64,000 bases of DNA from Fusibacillus kribbianus (GTDB lineage Bacteria > Bacillota > Clostridia > Lachnospirales > Lachnospiraceae). The position numbers were made by a program, and so were the translations under genes. The stretch spans positions 1 to 64,000 of the forward strand of contig NZ_JASGBQ010000012.1 in assembly GCF_030053595.1 (NCBI RefSeq), written 5' to 3'. Under the pieces are notes generated by a model. That model saw only the letters and a list, made by a program, of their open reading frames with translations, did no database searches and was not told the DNA's origin. Position 1 is the stretch's first letter; each line of letters opens with the position of its first letter. Of this stretch, positions 44,087-52,205 are shown one piece after another.

Positions 44087-44524
44087 ATGACAGCAGACGG
44101 AATCAGAACAGGGGTTTTTGCAGCACTTCTGGTGGTATGCAGCGGTCTGGACCTGTGGATCAGAAAGTTTCCCTTCTGGCTTTTGATGGCCGGATCGGTT
44201 CTTGGGACGATTATGGAGCTTTTTCAAAGTGGCCTTGGAAGTCTTTTGTTTTTCAATCTTTTGCCCGGTCTTTTTCTGTTTGTCCTATCCCAGGTGTTTC
44301 CGGAACAGATCGGAAGCGGCGACGGTTTTTTGATCATGGCAGTGGGAGCTTTGATGGGGTGGAGGGAAAGTCTTCTTCTTTTGGAGGGAGGCCTGCTTCT
44401 CATGGTCCCGGCAGCGCTTTTCTGGATGATCATTCGGAAGAAGCGAAATCAGGAGCTGCCCTTTGCACCATTCGTACTGGCCGGTTATCTGTGCAGGCTG
44501 GTTCTCGCTGCACATGTGTCTTAA
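44087..44524 (+). CDS. Second prepilin peptidase (A24 family)
   Basis: A 145-aa membrane protein with catalytic Asp in VCSGLDLWIRKFPFW and GxGD in QIGSGDGFLIM. It is shorter and diverged from the first peptidase at 36120. The operon therefore has two, perhaps one for the Flp pilin and one for the TadE-like pseudopilins. AGAGG lies just before the ATG. Confidence 0.8.
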   Translation: MTADGIRTGVFAALLVVCSGLDLWIRKFPFWLLMAGSVLGTIMELFQSGLGSLLFFNLLPGLFLFVLSQVFPEQIGSGDGFLIMAVGALMGWRESLLLLEGGLLLMVPAALFWMIIRKKRNQELPFAPFVLAGYLCRLVLAAHVS

Positions 44525-44567
44525 GAGGAAAAGGGGATGCCGGAGAGACGGAAAGGAGTTTGGTCGG

Positions 44568-45026
44568 ATGAAAAAATGGGGGAGACGTTTCAGGCTGAGA
44601 GGGAGTTATACGGCGGAGGCTGCTTTTCTTCTTCCGATGGGCATCGGTCTCATCCTGTTTGTCGTATCCTGCGCGCTGCTTTTGCATGACCGGGTGATGG
44701 TCTGCGCCTGGGTTCATGAGACAGCTCAGAGAGAGGCTTTTCAGAAGCTTCAAGCCGATGATGAGGAAGAGTCGGATCTTCGGCTGCTTCTGACACAGGA
44801 GGAAAAACGGGTGTGCCGAAATCTTCACAAAATCATTGTAACCTGTGAAGGGCAAAGCAGGTTTTTGTCTTCCATGGTCCCGGACTTGTTTCGGCTTTTA
44901 TCCGCCCATGGGAAAGAAAAGGAGGAGGTGGAAATGATATATGGAGAGCAGTATGTCCGCCTGCGGGGATTTAAAAACGGAGTATATACAGAGGAACGTG
45001 TCATACAAGAGGGAGAAGGGCCGTAA
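44568..45026 (+). CDS. TadE-like pseudopilin
   Basis: A 152-aa protein beginning MKKWGRRFRLRGSYTAEAAF and followed by LLPMGIGLILFVVSCALLL, the TadE pattern of a short basic leader, Glu, and hydrophobic helix. The rest is charged. ATG 44568 follows AAAGGAG at 9 nt; upstream in-frame codons belong to the peptidase gene region. Confidence 0.8.
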   Translation: MKKWGRRFRLRGSYTAEAAFLLPMGIGLILFVVSCALLLHDRVMVCAWVHETAQREAFQKLQADDEEESDLRLLLTQEEKRVCRNLHKIIVTCEGQSRFLSSMVPDLFRLLSAHGKEKEEVEMIYGEQYVRLRGFKNGVYTEERVIQEGEGP

Positions 45027-46158
45027 TTATATCCTGTTTCATGGTACAGGAGACTGGAGCGGTCAGCTGGAAATGATACGACGGAATCGGATTCCCGGAC
45101 TGGCCGGCTTTTATACGGAATGGGAGGATCACGATCGGTATTACGGATATGATATTACAGGAGCGCAGCCCCTTGTCCGTCTCCTTGAAGTTCGGTCTGT
45201 CACAAAGGAGGAAACAAAGCAGCTGATTGGGCAGCTGGCTGTACTTCTTGAAAAACTGGATTCTTATTTATTGGATCGGGATAAGGTGATCCTTAAGCCG
45301 GAATTTCTGTATTGGTATCAGGAGCCGCAAAAGCCGCGTTTTTTCTTTTGTGAGGAACAGGAGGGGAACTTTGGAGAGCATTTAAAGGAACTGATCCTTT
45401 TTCTACTGGAACGGTCGGACAGAGAGGACCGGCAGCTGACAGAGCTTCTGTTCCGGCTGTTTGGCATCTGCGGCAGGGAAGAACCGGAACCGGAGCAGCT
45501 TTTAAACTGTTTCAGAGAAAGTTCCGGTATAAGGGAAGAAAAAATTCCGCAAACTTCAGATCCTCCGGATGCTGCCAAAGAGAGCCCGATGGCAGAAAAG
45601 AAAGAGAATCCGGGAAAGCGGTCAGGGAGAGTGAAGTCTTTCTGGGGCAAACTTTTCCGAAGAAGAAGGGGTGTCACGGAGGAGTGGTGGGATGACCTGG
45701 AACCGGAGCCTTCTCGCAGCCTGGAGCCGGAAGAACTCAGGTGGAGCAGTCGTGGGATGGAGGAAACAAGTTCTACGCAGATTCTTTATGTGGAGGAAGA
45801 TATAGTCAGTATTCCTGTGCTTACCTCTGTTCCCGGAGGGGAACCGATACGGCTTGAAAAGTTCCCTTTTTATATTGGTACACAGGCAGATATGGATTAT
45901 CGTCCGGAATTTTACGGCGTCAGCCGAATGCATTTGAAGCTTGACCATGCAGATGGATGTTACTGGATCACCGATTTGAATTCGACCAACGGAACCCGTC
46001 TCAATGAAAAGCCGCTGAGACCCAATGAGAAATGCAGACTGGCCCATGGGGACCGTCTCTGGATTGCGGGACTGATCTATGAATTCCGGGAGTTTGGTCA
46101 TGATAAAATGGAGCATCGGAGGAAGGAGCCGTTTGACATGGGTGCAGAATCGTGGTAA
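44998..46158 (+). CDS. DUF6382 and FHA domain protein
   Basis: A 386-aa cytoplasmic protein: an N-terminal DUF6382 region (SYKREKGRNYILFHG, with DYLL-type helices to about residue 150), a low-complexity linker, and a C-terminal FHA domain (FYIGTQADMDYRPEFYGVSRMH then LNSTNGTRLNEKPL). FHA domains bind phosphothreonine, so Ser/Thr kinase signalling to the pilus is suggested. GTG 44998 fits family N-termini; ATG 44941 or 44953 are alternatives inside the previous gene. Confidence 0.8.
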   Translation: MSYKREKGRNYILFHGTGDWSGQLEMIRRNRIPGLAGFYTEWEDHDRYYGYDITGAQPLVRLLEVRSVTKEETKQLIGQLAVLLEKLDSYLLDRDKVILKPEFLYWYQEPQKPRFFFCEEQEGNFGEHLKELILFLLERSDREDRQLTELLFRLFGICGREEPEPEQLLNCFRESSGIREEKIPQTSDPPDAAKESPMAEKKENPGKRSGRVKSFWGKLFRRRRGVTEEWWDDLEPEPSRSLEPEELRWSSRGMEETSSTQILYVEEDIVSIPVLTSVPGGEPIRLEKFPFYIGTQADMDYRPEFYGVSRMHLKLDHADGCYWITDLNSTNGTRLNEKPLRPNEKCRLAHGDRLWIAGLIYEFREFGHDKMEHRRKEPFDMGAESW

Positions 46159-46182
46159 GGTGTCCTCAGGAAAAGAGGAAGA

Positions 46183-46830
46183 ATGATGAATGATTCAGCA
46201 CCGGTTTTGAAAAAACGTTATCCATATGCAACGATCGCGCTGGCAGCGGCCAATATTGTATATTTTCTGCTTCTGATGGCCGTGGGAGCTGTGGAGAGCA
46301 CGGCAAAAATGGTGGAATGGGGAGCCCTCTATATGGCAAAAGGGACTTATGTGGGAAGTCCCTTCCGTATACTGACTTCCATGTTTATGCATTTTGATAT
46401 CTATCACCTGGGAAGTAATCTTCTGATGCTGTTTGTTGTAGGTGATATGCTGGAGGAACGCCTGGGACGGGGACGGTTTGTGATCTCCTATTTGATCAGC
46501 GGCCTGGTGGGAAATGCGGCGGCTGTATGGTGGTATCACCTGCAGGGAGCGACTGTGGTGTCAGCAGGAGCATCGGGTGCGGTATATGGACTGGTAGGTG
46601 TCCTCTGCTGTCTTGTTTTCCGAAAGCGGGGATCCATACCGGGGTTCAGCAGAGAACGGGTGCTTCTTATGATCTTTCTGATGCTTTACAGCGGCTTTGT
46701 CAACACAGGTATAAATGTGGCGGCCCATGTGGGTGGTCTTGCTGTCGGGCTTTTGTGCGGACTGTTATTTGGAGGAAGTCGGAAGCGCAGGCAGAACAAC
46801 CGTGAAAACACTCCCTTTTCCGGGATGTGA
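46183..46830 (+). CDS. Rhomboid intramembrane serine protease
   Basis: A 215-aa protein with six TM segments, catalytic GASGA (Ser) in TVVSAGASGAVYGL and His in NVAAHVGGL, and FMHFDIYHLGSNLLML as the conserved loop-1/TM2 HxxxN region. It ends the Tad operon and may process a surface or pilus-related membrane protein. Its 3' end overlaps the convergent histidine-kinase gene by 66 nt. Confidence 0.88.
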   Translation: MMNDSAPVLKKRYPYATIALAAANIVYFLLLMAVGAVESTAKMVEWGALYMAKGTYVGSPFRILTSMFMHFDIYHLGSNLLMLFVVGDMLEERLGRGRFVISYLISGLVGNAAAVWWYHLQGATVVSAGASGAVYGLVGVLCCLVFRKRGSIPGFSRERVLLMIFLMLYSGFVNTGINVAAHVGGLAVGLLCGLLFGGSRKRRQNNRENTPFSGM

Positions 46831-47559
46831 CGAAGCTGTCAGAGTACCGGAATGGGCATGAATGATTGCCCGGGCGATGGGGAGCCCCAGTCCTGTTCCC
46901 TGCGGCTTGTTGGTATAAAAGGGTTTAAAAATTTTTTCAAGCAGATCTTTGGGGATACCGCTGCCGCTGTCCTTGATCTCGACAGCGACGGCCTTTGAAC
47001 CAATGACAGAAGCTTCTTCTTTTGATGCACTTCTTATCCGGAGGGACACGGTGCCCTCTGTTCCAAGAGCTTCCAGACCGTTTTTGATGAGATTTGTGAA
47101 TACGTGACAAAGCTTTCCGGAATCTGCATATACAATGGCAGGGAACGGCAGACAGGATAATACCAGCCGTTTGTGCAGGCTGTCAAACAGAGGCTGACAG
47201 GTCCGGCAGATCTCGTTCATCATACTGTTCAAATCCAGTAGTTCTCTGGAAAGGGTTATTTCCTGCGCAGATCCGAAAGCGGTCAGATCTGCCAGAAAGG
47301 CCTGCATATGGGTCAGGTCGGAACAAAGATTGATCCAGTTTTCATCGGAGGTGATCTTCGGATGCTCCTGCTCCAGAAGTCTGGAGGTGCCCATGAGCAG
47401 GGTCAGAGTATTGCATAACTCGTGGGAGACTGTAGACAGAGTCATATGCAGGTTGGTTCCTGCTTCTTCCAGGTGCCGTTTCAGGTCCTGATTTTCCATT
47501 TGAAGCCTTTCGTTTTCTTTCAGAAGCTTTTCTATTATATTTCCAATATCTTTTTTCAT
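46765..47559 (-). CDS. Orphan sensor histidine kinase
   Basis: A 264-aa kinase: a coiled-coil N-terminus (KLLKENERLQMENQDLKRHL), DHp with phospho-acceptor His in LSTVSHELCNTLTL, and the ATPase boxes TNLIKNGLEA, KDSGSGIP, KIFKPFYTNK and GTGLGLPIA. ATG 47559 is preferred, giving a soluble protein; a longer frame to 47745 would add a doubtful hydrophobic stretch without RBS. No response regulator is adjacent. Confidence 0.85.
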   Translation of the reverse strand: MKKDIGNIIEKLLKENERLQMENQDLKRHLEEAGTNLHMTLSTVSHELCNTLTLLMGTSRLLEQEHPKITSDENWINLCSDLTHMQAFLADLTAFGSAQEITLSRELLDLNSMMNEICRTCQPLFDSLHKRLVLSCLPFPAIVYADSGKLCHVFTNLIKNGLEALGTEGTVSLRIRSASKEEASVIGSKAVAVEIKDSGSGIPKDLLEKIFKPFYTNKPQGTGLGLPIARAIIHAHSGTLTASSHPGKGSVFTVVLPALPTSSK

Positions 47560-47701
47560 TTTGATCAGACCTTTCTCATGATGATTCATCAAATTTTCAC
47601 ATAGCAAAGAGTAACATTTCAGGCAGTATAAGGCAAATAGAATCGGTCGACAAAAATCGACAGAGGAGCCGGAAAAACAGCTGTAATGAAGGAGAAACCA
47701 C

Positions 47702-49786
47702 ATGAAAAAAAGAAGAATGATAAGTATTTTTCTGATTATTATCACAGGAGTGATGTCAGTTCCTCTTGCAGGCAGAGCCCATCCGCAGGGAATTGCAGTT
47801 ACGGGCGCAAAGCCGGAGGGATGGCTGTTTCATTATATTGACGGTCATACCAGTCCGGGCTGGTATTATTTTGAGGAGAACAGCGGAGAGCTTTTATATT
47901 GTATTGAACCACATGCTAACCGGGTAGGAGGACCGAGAACAGAGTGGAGCACACTGGATCAGTATTTTGGAAATGATAAAAAGTTTGCAAACCGATTGTC
48001 TTTGATTGGCTATTTCGGGATCCATTCCGGCTGGGGCCTTGATGGCTGGGCGGCTGCCCAGTCTCTGATCTGGAGCTATGTGATGAAAAGAAATGGTGAG
48101 ACGGGAACCCAGTGGATTTCCACCGGAACGATCACATCGGAAGAAGTACTGCAGACGTATTATGCTGCCATAGAAGAAAAGGTAGAGTTTTATTTGAAAA
48201 CGCCTGATTTTGGAAGCTCAGCCATTTCTCTGGAAGCCGGAAAGGAGATTACCCTGACAGATAAAAATGGGGTGTTCAGCACCATGGAGGTTCAGGAGGT
48301 TTCAGGACCTCTTCAGATATCCCGGAATGGAAACGGGTTGACCATAAAAGCCACAGGGATCCAGGGTGGAACGGGGAGTATCCGGCTGGTAAAGCCGCTT
48401 TCGGGAGCCTTATCAGGCACGGGCTTTGCCTATGTTTCCGAAAACCTGCAGGATATGATGACCTGTGGATATTACGAACCTGTTTTTGCAGATATAAAGG
48501 TCAGTATCACACCTGCCAGGACAGAAGTGAAGTTTTCCAAACAGGCTGCAGGTACGGGGATGGAACTGCCGGGAGCAGCTCTGAAGGTGACGGCTTTTGA
48601 TGGAACGGAGATGGATTCCTGGATTTCCGGGGAGGAACCCCATTCAATTGCAGGTCTCCTGGTGGGACAGAAATATGTTTTGACAGAAGCTTTGCCCGCC
48701 CCGGGGTATGCGACAGCCGCTGCCATTCCGTTTACAGTGGAGCAAAATACCGGAATGATCATTATGGAAGACGCTATAACGAGGGTGGAAATCTCCAAAC
48801 AAGACATGGCGACCGGAGAGGAACTGCCGGGAGCAAGGCTTCAGGTCACAAACGAAGCTGGCGAAATCATTGAGGAATGGGTGTCGGAGGAGGAGCCGCA
48901 TGTCATTGAGGGGCTGGTAGTGGGGAAAACCTATTTTTTGACAGAGCTTCTGCCGGCTCCAGGCTATGCGACGGCGGAGCCGATCCCGTTTACGGTGGAG
49001 GATACCGGGGAGGTGCAACAGGCGGTGATGGAGGATGACATCACGAAGGTGGAAATCTCCAAACGGGATATCACAACAGGAGAGGAGCTTTCTGGAGCAA
49101 GGCTTCAGGTCAAAAATGAAGCAGGCGAAATCATTGAGGAATGGGTGTCGGAGGAGGAGCCGCATGTCATCGAAGGACTGACGGCGGGGGAAACTTATCT
49201 TCTGACAGAGCTTCTGCCGGCTCCGGGCTATGTAACGGCGGAGCCGATCCTGTTTATGGTGGAGGATACCGGAGAGGTACAACAGGTGGTGATGGAGGAT
49301 GCTGTCACGAGAGTGGAAATTTCCAAACGGGATATGGCGACCGGAGAGGAACTTACGGGAGCAAGGCTTCAGATTACAAATGAAGCGGGAGAAGTCATAG
49401 AGGAATGGGTGTCGGAGGAGGAGCCGCATGTCATCGAGGGGCTGAAGGCAGGAGAAACCTATCGGCTGCATGAAGAGCTGCCGCCGGACGGATATCTGGA
49501 GGCAGAAGACATTTTCTTTCAGGTGGAGGATACTGCTGAAATTCAGACGGTGATTATGAATGATCAGCAGATACCGATAAAAACCGTATCAGATATGGAA
49601 GACACCCGTTCTCTGATCGCTCCGGCTACCGGAGTTTCCCATTCTTTGAGCGCTCCGGCTACCGGAGACGCTCATTCTCTGGGCATTCCGGCTGCCGGTA
49701 TGATTTTGTCGGCAGTGCTGTTGGGCGGACTGTATGTCTGTACAAAACGGAAACAATATAACGATAAACAGGAGGAACCAAAATGA
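47702..49786 (+). CDS. Surface adhesin: thioester domain, four SpaA-like repeats, anchor
   Basis: A 694-aa secreted protein. Signal peptide ISIFLIIITGVMSVPLAG. Thioester-type domain with Cys in LLYCIEPHA and Gln in AAAQSLIWSY, the pair that forms an internal Cys-Gln bond in Gram-positive adhesins. Four SpaA/CnaB-like repeats of 86-88 aa follow, each with a VEISK-type Lys and TELLPAPGY-type Glu for isopeptide bonds. The end has APATG-type motifs, a TM helix (ILSAVLLGGLYVC) and KRK. AAGGAG precedes the ATG. Likely host or mucin binding. Confidence 0.85.
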   Translation: MKKRRMISIFLIIITGVMSVPLAGRAHPQGIAVTGAKPEGWLFHYIDGHTSPGWYYFEENSGELLYCIEPHANRVGGPRTEWSTLDQYFGNDKKFANRLSLIGYFGIHSGWGLDGWAAAQSLIWSYVMKRNGETGTQWISTGTITSEEVLQTYYAAIEEKVEFYLKTPDFGSSAISLEAGKEITLTDKNGVFSTMEVQEVSGPLQISRNGNGLTIKATGIQGGTGSIRLVKPLSGALSGTGFAYVSENLQDMMTCGYYEPVFADIKVSITPARTEVKFSKQAAGTGMELPGAALKVTAFDGTEMDSWISGEEPHSIAGLLVGQKYVLTEALPAPGYATAAAIPFTVEQNTGMIIMEDAITRVEISKQDMATGEELPGARLQVTNEAGEIIEEWVSEEEPHVIEGLVVGKTYFLTELLPAPGYATAEPIPFTVEDTGEVQQAVMEDDITKVEISKRDITTGEELSGARLQVKNEAGEIIEEWVSEEEPHVIEGLTAGETYLLTELLPAPGYVTAEPILFMVEDTGEVQQVVMEDAVTRVEISKRDMATGEELTGARLQITNEAGEVIEEWVSEEEPHVIEGLKAGETYRLHEELPPDGYLEAEDIFFQVEDTAEIQTVIMNDQQIPIKTVSDMEDTRSLIAPATGVSHSLSAPATGDAHSLGIPAAGMILSAVLLGGLYVCTKRKQYNDKQEEPK
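48527..49576 (+). repeat. Four tandem SpaA-domain coding repeats
   Basis: Units begin at 48527, 48785, 49049 and 49313, with periods of 258, 264 and 264 bp. The last three are highly alike at DNA level (for example the block encoding EEWVSEEEPHVIEGL), so they arose recently or are homogenised. Confidence 0.9.
49607..49705 (+). repeat. Three 33-bp repeats at the adhesin C-terminus
   Basis: The units encode RSLIAPATGVS, HSLSAPATGDA and HSLGIPAAGMI, each carrying a sorting-signal-like xPATG or xPAAG core just before the membrane helix. Confidence 0.8.
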
Positions 49787-50199
49787 ACAAAGTGATTTTG
49801 ATGGGCAGACTGACGAGAGAACCGGATATCCGGTACAGCCAGGGAGACACTGCGATGGCGATCGCCAGGTATACGCTCGCCGTAAATCGGGGATATCGAA
49901 AAAATAATGAGGAACAGCAGGCGGATTTTGTTTCCTGTGTTGCTTTTCAGAGAAATGCAGAATTTGCAGAAAAATATCTTCATCAGGGAACGAAGCTCCT
50001 TGTGACAGGGCGGATCCAGACGGGAAGCTATACCAATCGGGACGGACAGAAGGTTTATACGACAGAGGTGGTGATAAATAAGCAGGAATTTGCGGAAAGC
50101 AGGGGGACGTCCGTCCGGGCTGTTTCACAGGAAAAGGAAAACAGCGGATTTATGGATATTCCGGAAGGAATTGAGGAGGAGGGCCTTCCTTTTGCCTAA
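49783..50199 (+). CDS. ssb: Single-stranded DNA-binding protein
   Basis: A 138-aa OB-fold protein: MNKVILMGRLTREPDIRYSQ, VSCVAFQRNAEFAEKYLHQG and LLVTGRIQTGSYTNRDGQKVYTT-type strands are typical SSB. The C-terminal tip reads EEEGLPFA, close to the acidic DDDIPF partner-binding tail but with one extra residue. It overlaps the adhesin stop (ATGA). It is short for SSB and could be a secondary paralog. Confidence 0.92.
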   Translation: MNKVILMGRLTREPDIRYSQGDTAMAIARYTLAVNRGYRKNNEEQQADFVSCVAFQRNAEFAEKYLHQGTKLLVTGRIQTGSYTNRDGQKVYTTEVVINKQEFAESRGTSVRAVSQEKENSGFMDIPEGIEEEGLPFA

Positions 50200-50284
50200 G
50201 CAGCAGTTTACAAATGGGGAGGAGAAGGGTAAACTAGAGAGAGGGGAAAGACCCACGTGATAAGAAAAGACAGGAGTGAAGAAT

Positions 50285-50704
50285 ATGAAAGAGGAAAACT
50301 GCATTTTTTGTAAAATCGCAAACGGTGAGATTCCGGCGGCAACTCTTTATGAGGATGATTTATTTCGGGTGATTCTGGATCTGGGACCGGCATCAAAAGG
50401 ACATGCGCTGATCCTTCCCAAAAATCACTTTGCAGATCTTCTTGCACTTGATGAGGAGACCTCTGCAAAGGTGCTGGCTGTGGCGGCAAAGGTTGGCGCT
50501 GCCATGAAAAAAAGCCTTCACTGTGATGGCTTCAATCTGGTACAGAATAACGGAGAGGCAGCGGGACAGACGGTATTTCATTTCCACATGCATATCATAC
50601 CGCGCTATGAGGGCGGCCCCAGAATGGTTAGCTGGGAACCCGGACAGCCGACAAAGGAAGAACTGGCTGAGCTGGCAGAGTGCATCCGGCAGGAATTGAA
50701 ATGA
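50285..50704 (+). CDS. HIT family nucleotide hydrolase
   Basis: A 139-aa protein with CIFCKIANGEIPA (CxxC zinc pair), NLVQNNGEAAGQTVFHFH and the HIT motif HFHMHIIPR. Such proteins hydrolyse nucleoside phosphoramidates or dinucleotide polyphosphates. ATG 50285 follows AGGAG at 8 nt; a GTG 9 nt earlier is inside the RBS. Confidence 0.92.
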   Translation: MKEENCIFCKIANGEIPAATLYEDDLFRVILDLGPASKGHALILPKNHFADLLALDEETSAKVLAVAAKVGAAMKKSLHCDGFNLVQNNGEAAGQTVFHFHMHIIPRYEGGPRMVSWEPGQPTKEELAELAECIRQELK

Positions 50705-50726
50705 CAAATGAAAATGGGGCGGGCGG

Positions 50727-51794
50727 TTATTTGCCGCCTGCCTCATTCAAGAGCTTTATGATCGTTCCGACAGCATCAGCTGTGTCGCTGCCGCTCATTG
50801 CTCTGATATAGTCCTGCCTGTTGGCATGAACCTTCCGGATCGTTTCCAGAAGTACCTGATCGGTTAAATCTTCTTCCAGAATCACTTCACTGAAGCCCTG
50901 CTTTTTAAAAGACTCCGCATTGAGAAGCTGGTCTCCTCTGCTGGCAGCAGCCGACAGGGGGATCAGGATATTGGGCTTTCTCAGAGCAAGAATCTCACAG
51001 ATTGAGTTGGCACCGGCTCTGGAGATCATCAGATCCGACATGGCGAACAGGTCCTTGAGCTGCGAGCTTATGTATTCATATTGAACATAACCGTTCAGCC
51101 CTTTCAGAGATTCATCCAGATTTCCCTTGCCGCACAGGTGAATGACCTGCCATGTTTTCAAAAGCTCCGGCAGAATATTCCGTACAGCGGTATTGACCTT
51201 TACGGAGCCTAAGCTTCCGCCGATGACAAGGAGCACAGGTTTTTCAGATGAAAGGCCGGTGAACTTGAAGCCTGCAAGGGGAGAGCCGCTTAAAAGTTCT
51301 TTTCGGATCGGCGAACCGGTAAGGACCGCCTTATCGGAAGGAAGATACTTTAAGGTCTCAGGGAAGTTGCAGCATACCTTTCGGGCGGAAGGAATGCACA
51401 GTTTATTTGCAAGCCCCGGTGTCATATCCGATTCGTGGATGATGACAGGAATTTTTTTCTTTTTTGCGGCAAGAACCACGGGAACTGCCACGAAGCCTCC
51501 CTTGGAAAAGATCACATCCGGTTTTTGTTCCTTCAGAATTCTGCCCGCCTGAGAATAACCCTTCAGAATGCGGAAGGGATCCGTGAAGTTCTTAAGGCTG
51601 AAGTAGCGTCTGAGCTTACCTGAGGAAATTCCATGATAAGGGATTCCGGCCTTCTCAATCAGTTCTTTTTCAATTCCATTATAGGAACCGATGTAGCGGA
51701 TGTCATAGCCCTGTTCCAGCAGTGCGGGAATCAGAGCCAGATTTGGGGTGACATGTCCGGCAGTACCTCCGCCGGTTAAAATAATTTTTTTCAT
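50727..51794 (-). CDS. murG: Lipid II synthase MurG (GlcNAc transferase)
   Basis: A 355-aa GT28 enzyme that adds GlcNAc to lipid I at the inner membrane: TGGGTAGHVTPNLAL, FSKGGFVAVPVVLAA, LVIGGSLGSVKVN and MISRAGANSICEILAL. It lies outside a dcw cluster, as is common in this family; I cannot tell if the genome has a second copy. Downstream of the TSCPD gene by 16 nt. Confidence 0.92.
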   Translation of the reverse strand: MKKIILTGGGTAGHVTPNLALIPALLEQGYDIRYIGSYNGIEKELIEKAGIPYHGISSGKLRRYFSLKNFTDPFRILKGYSQAGRILKEQKPDVIFSKGGFVAVPVVLAAKKKKIPVIIHESDMTPGLANKLCIPSARKVCCNFPETLKYLPSDKAVLTGSPIRKELLSGSPLAGFKFTGLSSEKPVLLVIGGSLGSVKVNTAVRNILPELLKTWQVIHLCGKGNLDESLKGLNGYVQYEYISSQLKDLFAMSDLMISRAGANSICEILALRKPNILIPLSAAASRGDQLLNAESFKKQGFSEVILEEDLTDQVLLETIRKVHANRQDYIRAMSGSDTADAVGTIIKLLNEAGGK

Positions 51795-51810
51795 GATATG
51801 CTCCTGAGGC

Positions 51811-52059
51811 TTAATTTGCAGCTTTATATTCCTTTAATGCCTTTGCCAGCTGATCGGGACATGAGGTTCCACGTCCACCACAATCAATGCCGTCAATTCT
51901 TCGAATGGCCTCATCCACATCCATTCCTTCGATCAGGCGGGAAACACCCTGAGTATTTCCGGAACAGCCGCCGATAAACTGAACAGTCTTTATTTTATTA
52001 TCCTCAATTTCAAAACGGATTTCACGGCTGCAGACGCCGCGGGTTTTATAAGTATTCAT
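51811..52059 (-). CDS. TSCPD domain protein (TIGR03905 type)
   Basis: An 82-aa protein with NTYKTRGVCSREIRFEI, GGCSGNTQGVSRLIEG and GRGTSCPDQLAKAL, the last being the TSCPD motif found at the C-terminus of B12-dependent ribonucleotide reductases. Stand-alone versions are common in Clostridia; role unknown. The ATG at 52068 is only 2 nt from GGAGG, so ATG 52059 is preferred. Confidence 0.85.
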   Translation of the reverse strand: MNTYKTRGVCSREIRFEIEDNKIKTVQFIGGCSGNTQGVSRLIEGMDVDEAIRRIDGIDCGGRGTSCPDQLAKALKEYKAAN

Positions 52060-52123
52060 AAATTTCATTACCTCCTTTTATGCAAGTATAACACAAAATC
52101 AGAGAAATGCACCATCTTTTTCA

Positions 52124-52152
52124 TTGCCAGAGCTTCGGAGGATGGATATAAT
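52124..52152 (+). promoter_or_regulatory. Promoter of the MTA/SAH nucleosidase gene
   Basis: TTGCCA (52124-52129) and TATAAT (52147-52152) with 17-bp spacing, 53 bp before the start codon. Confidence 0.7.
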
Positions 52153-52205
52153 AATGTCAGAACCAAAGTATGATAATGAAAAAGAAACGGCAGGAGGAAT
52201 CAAAT

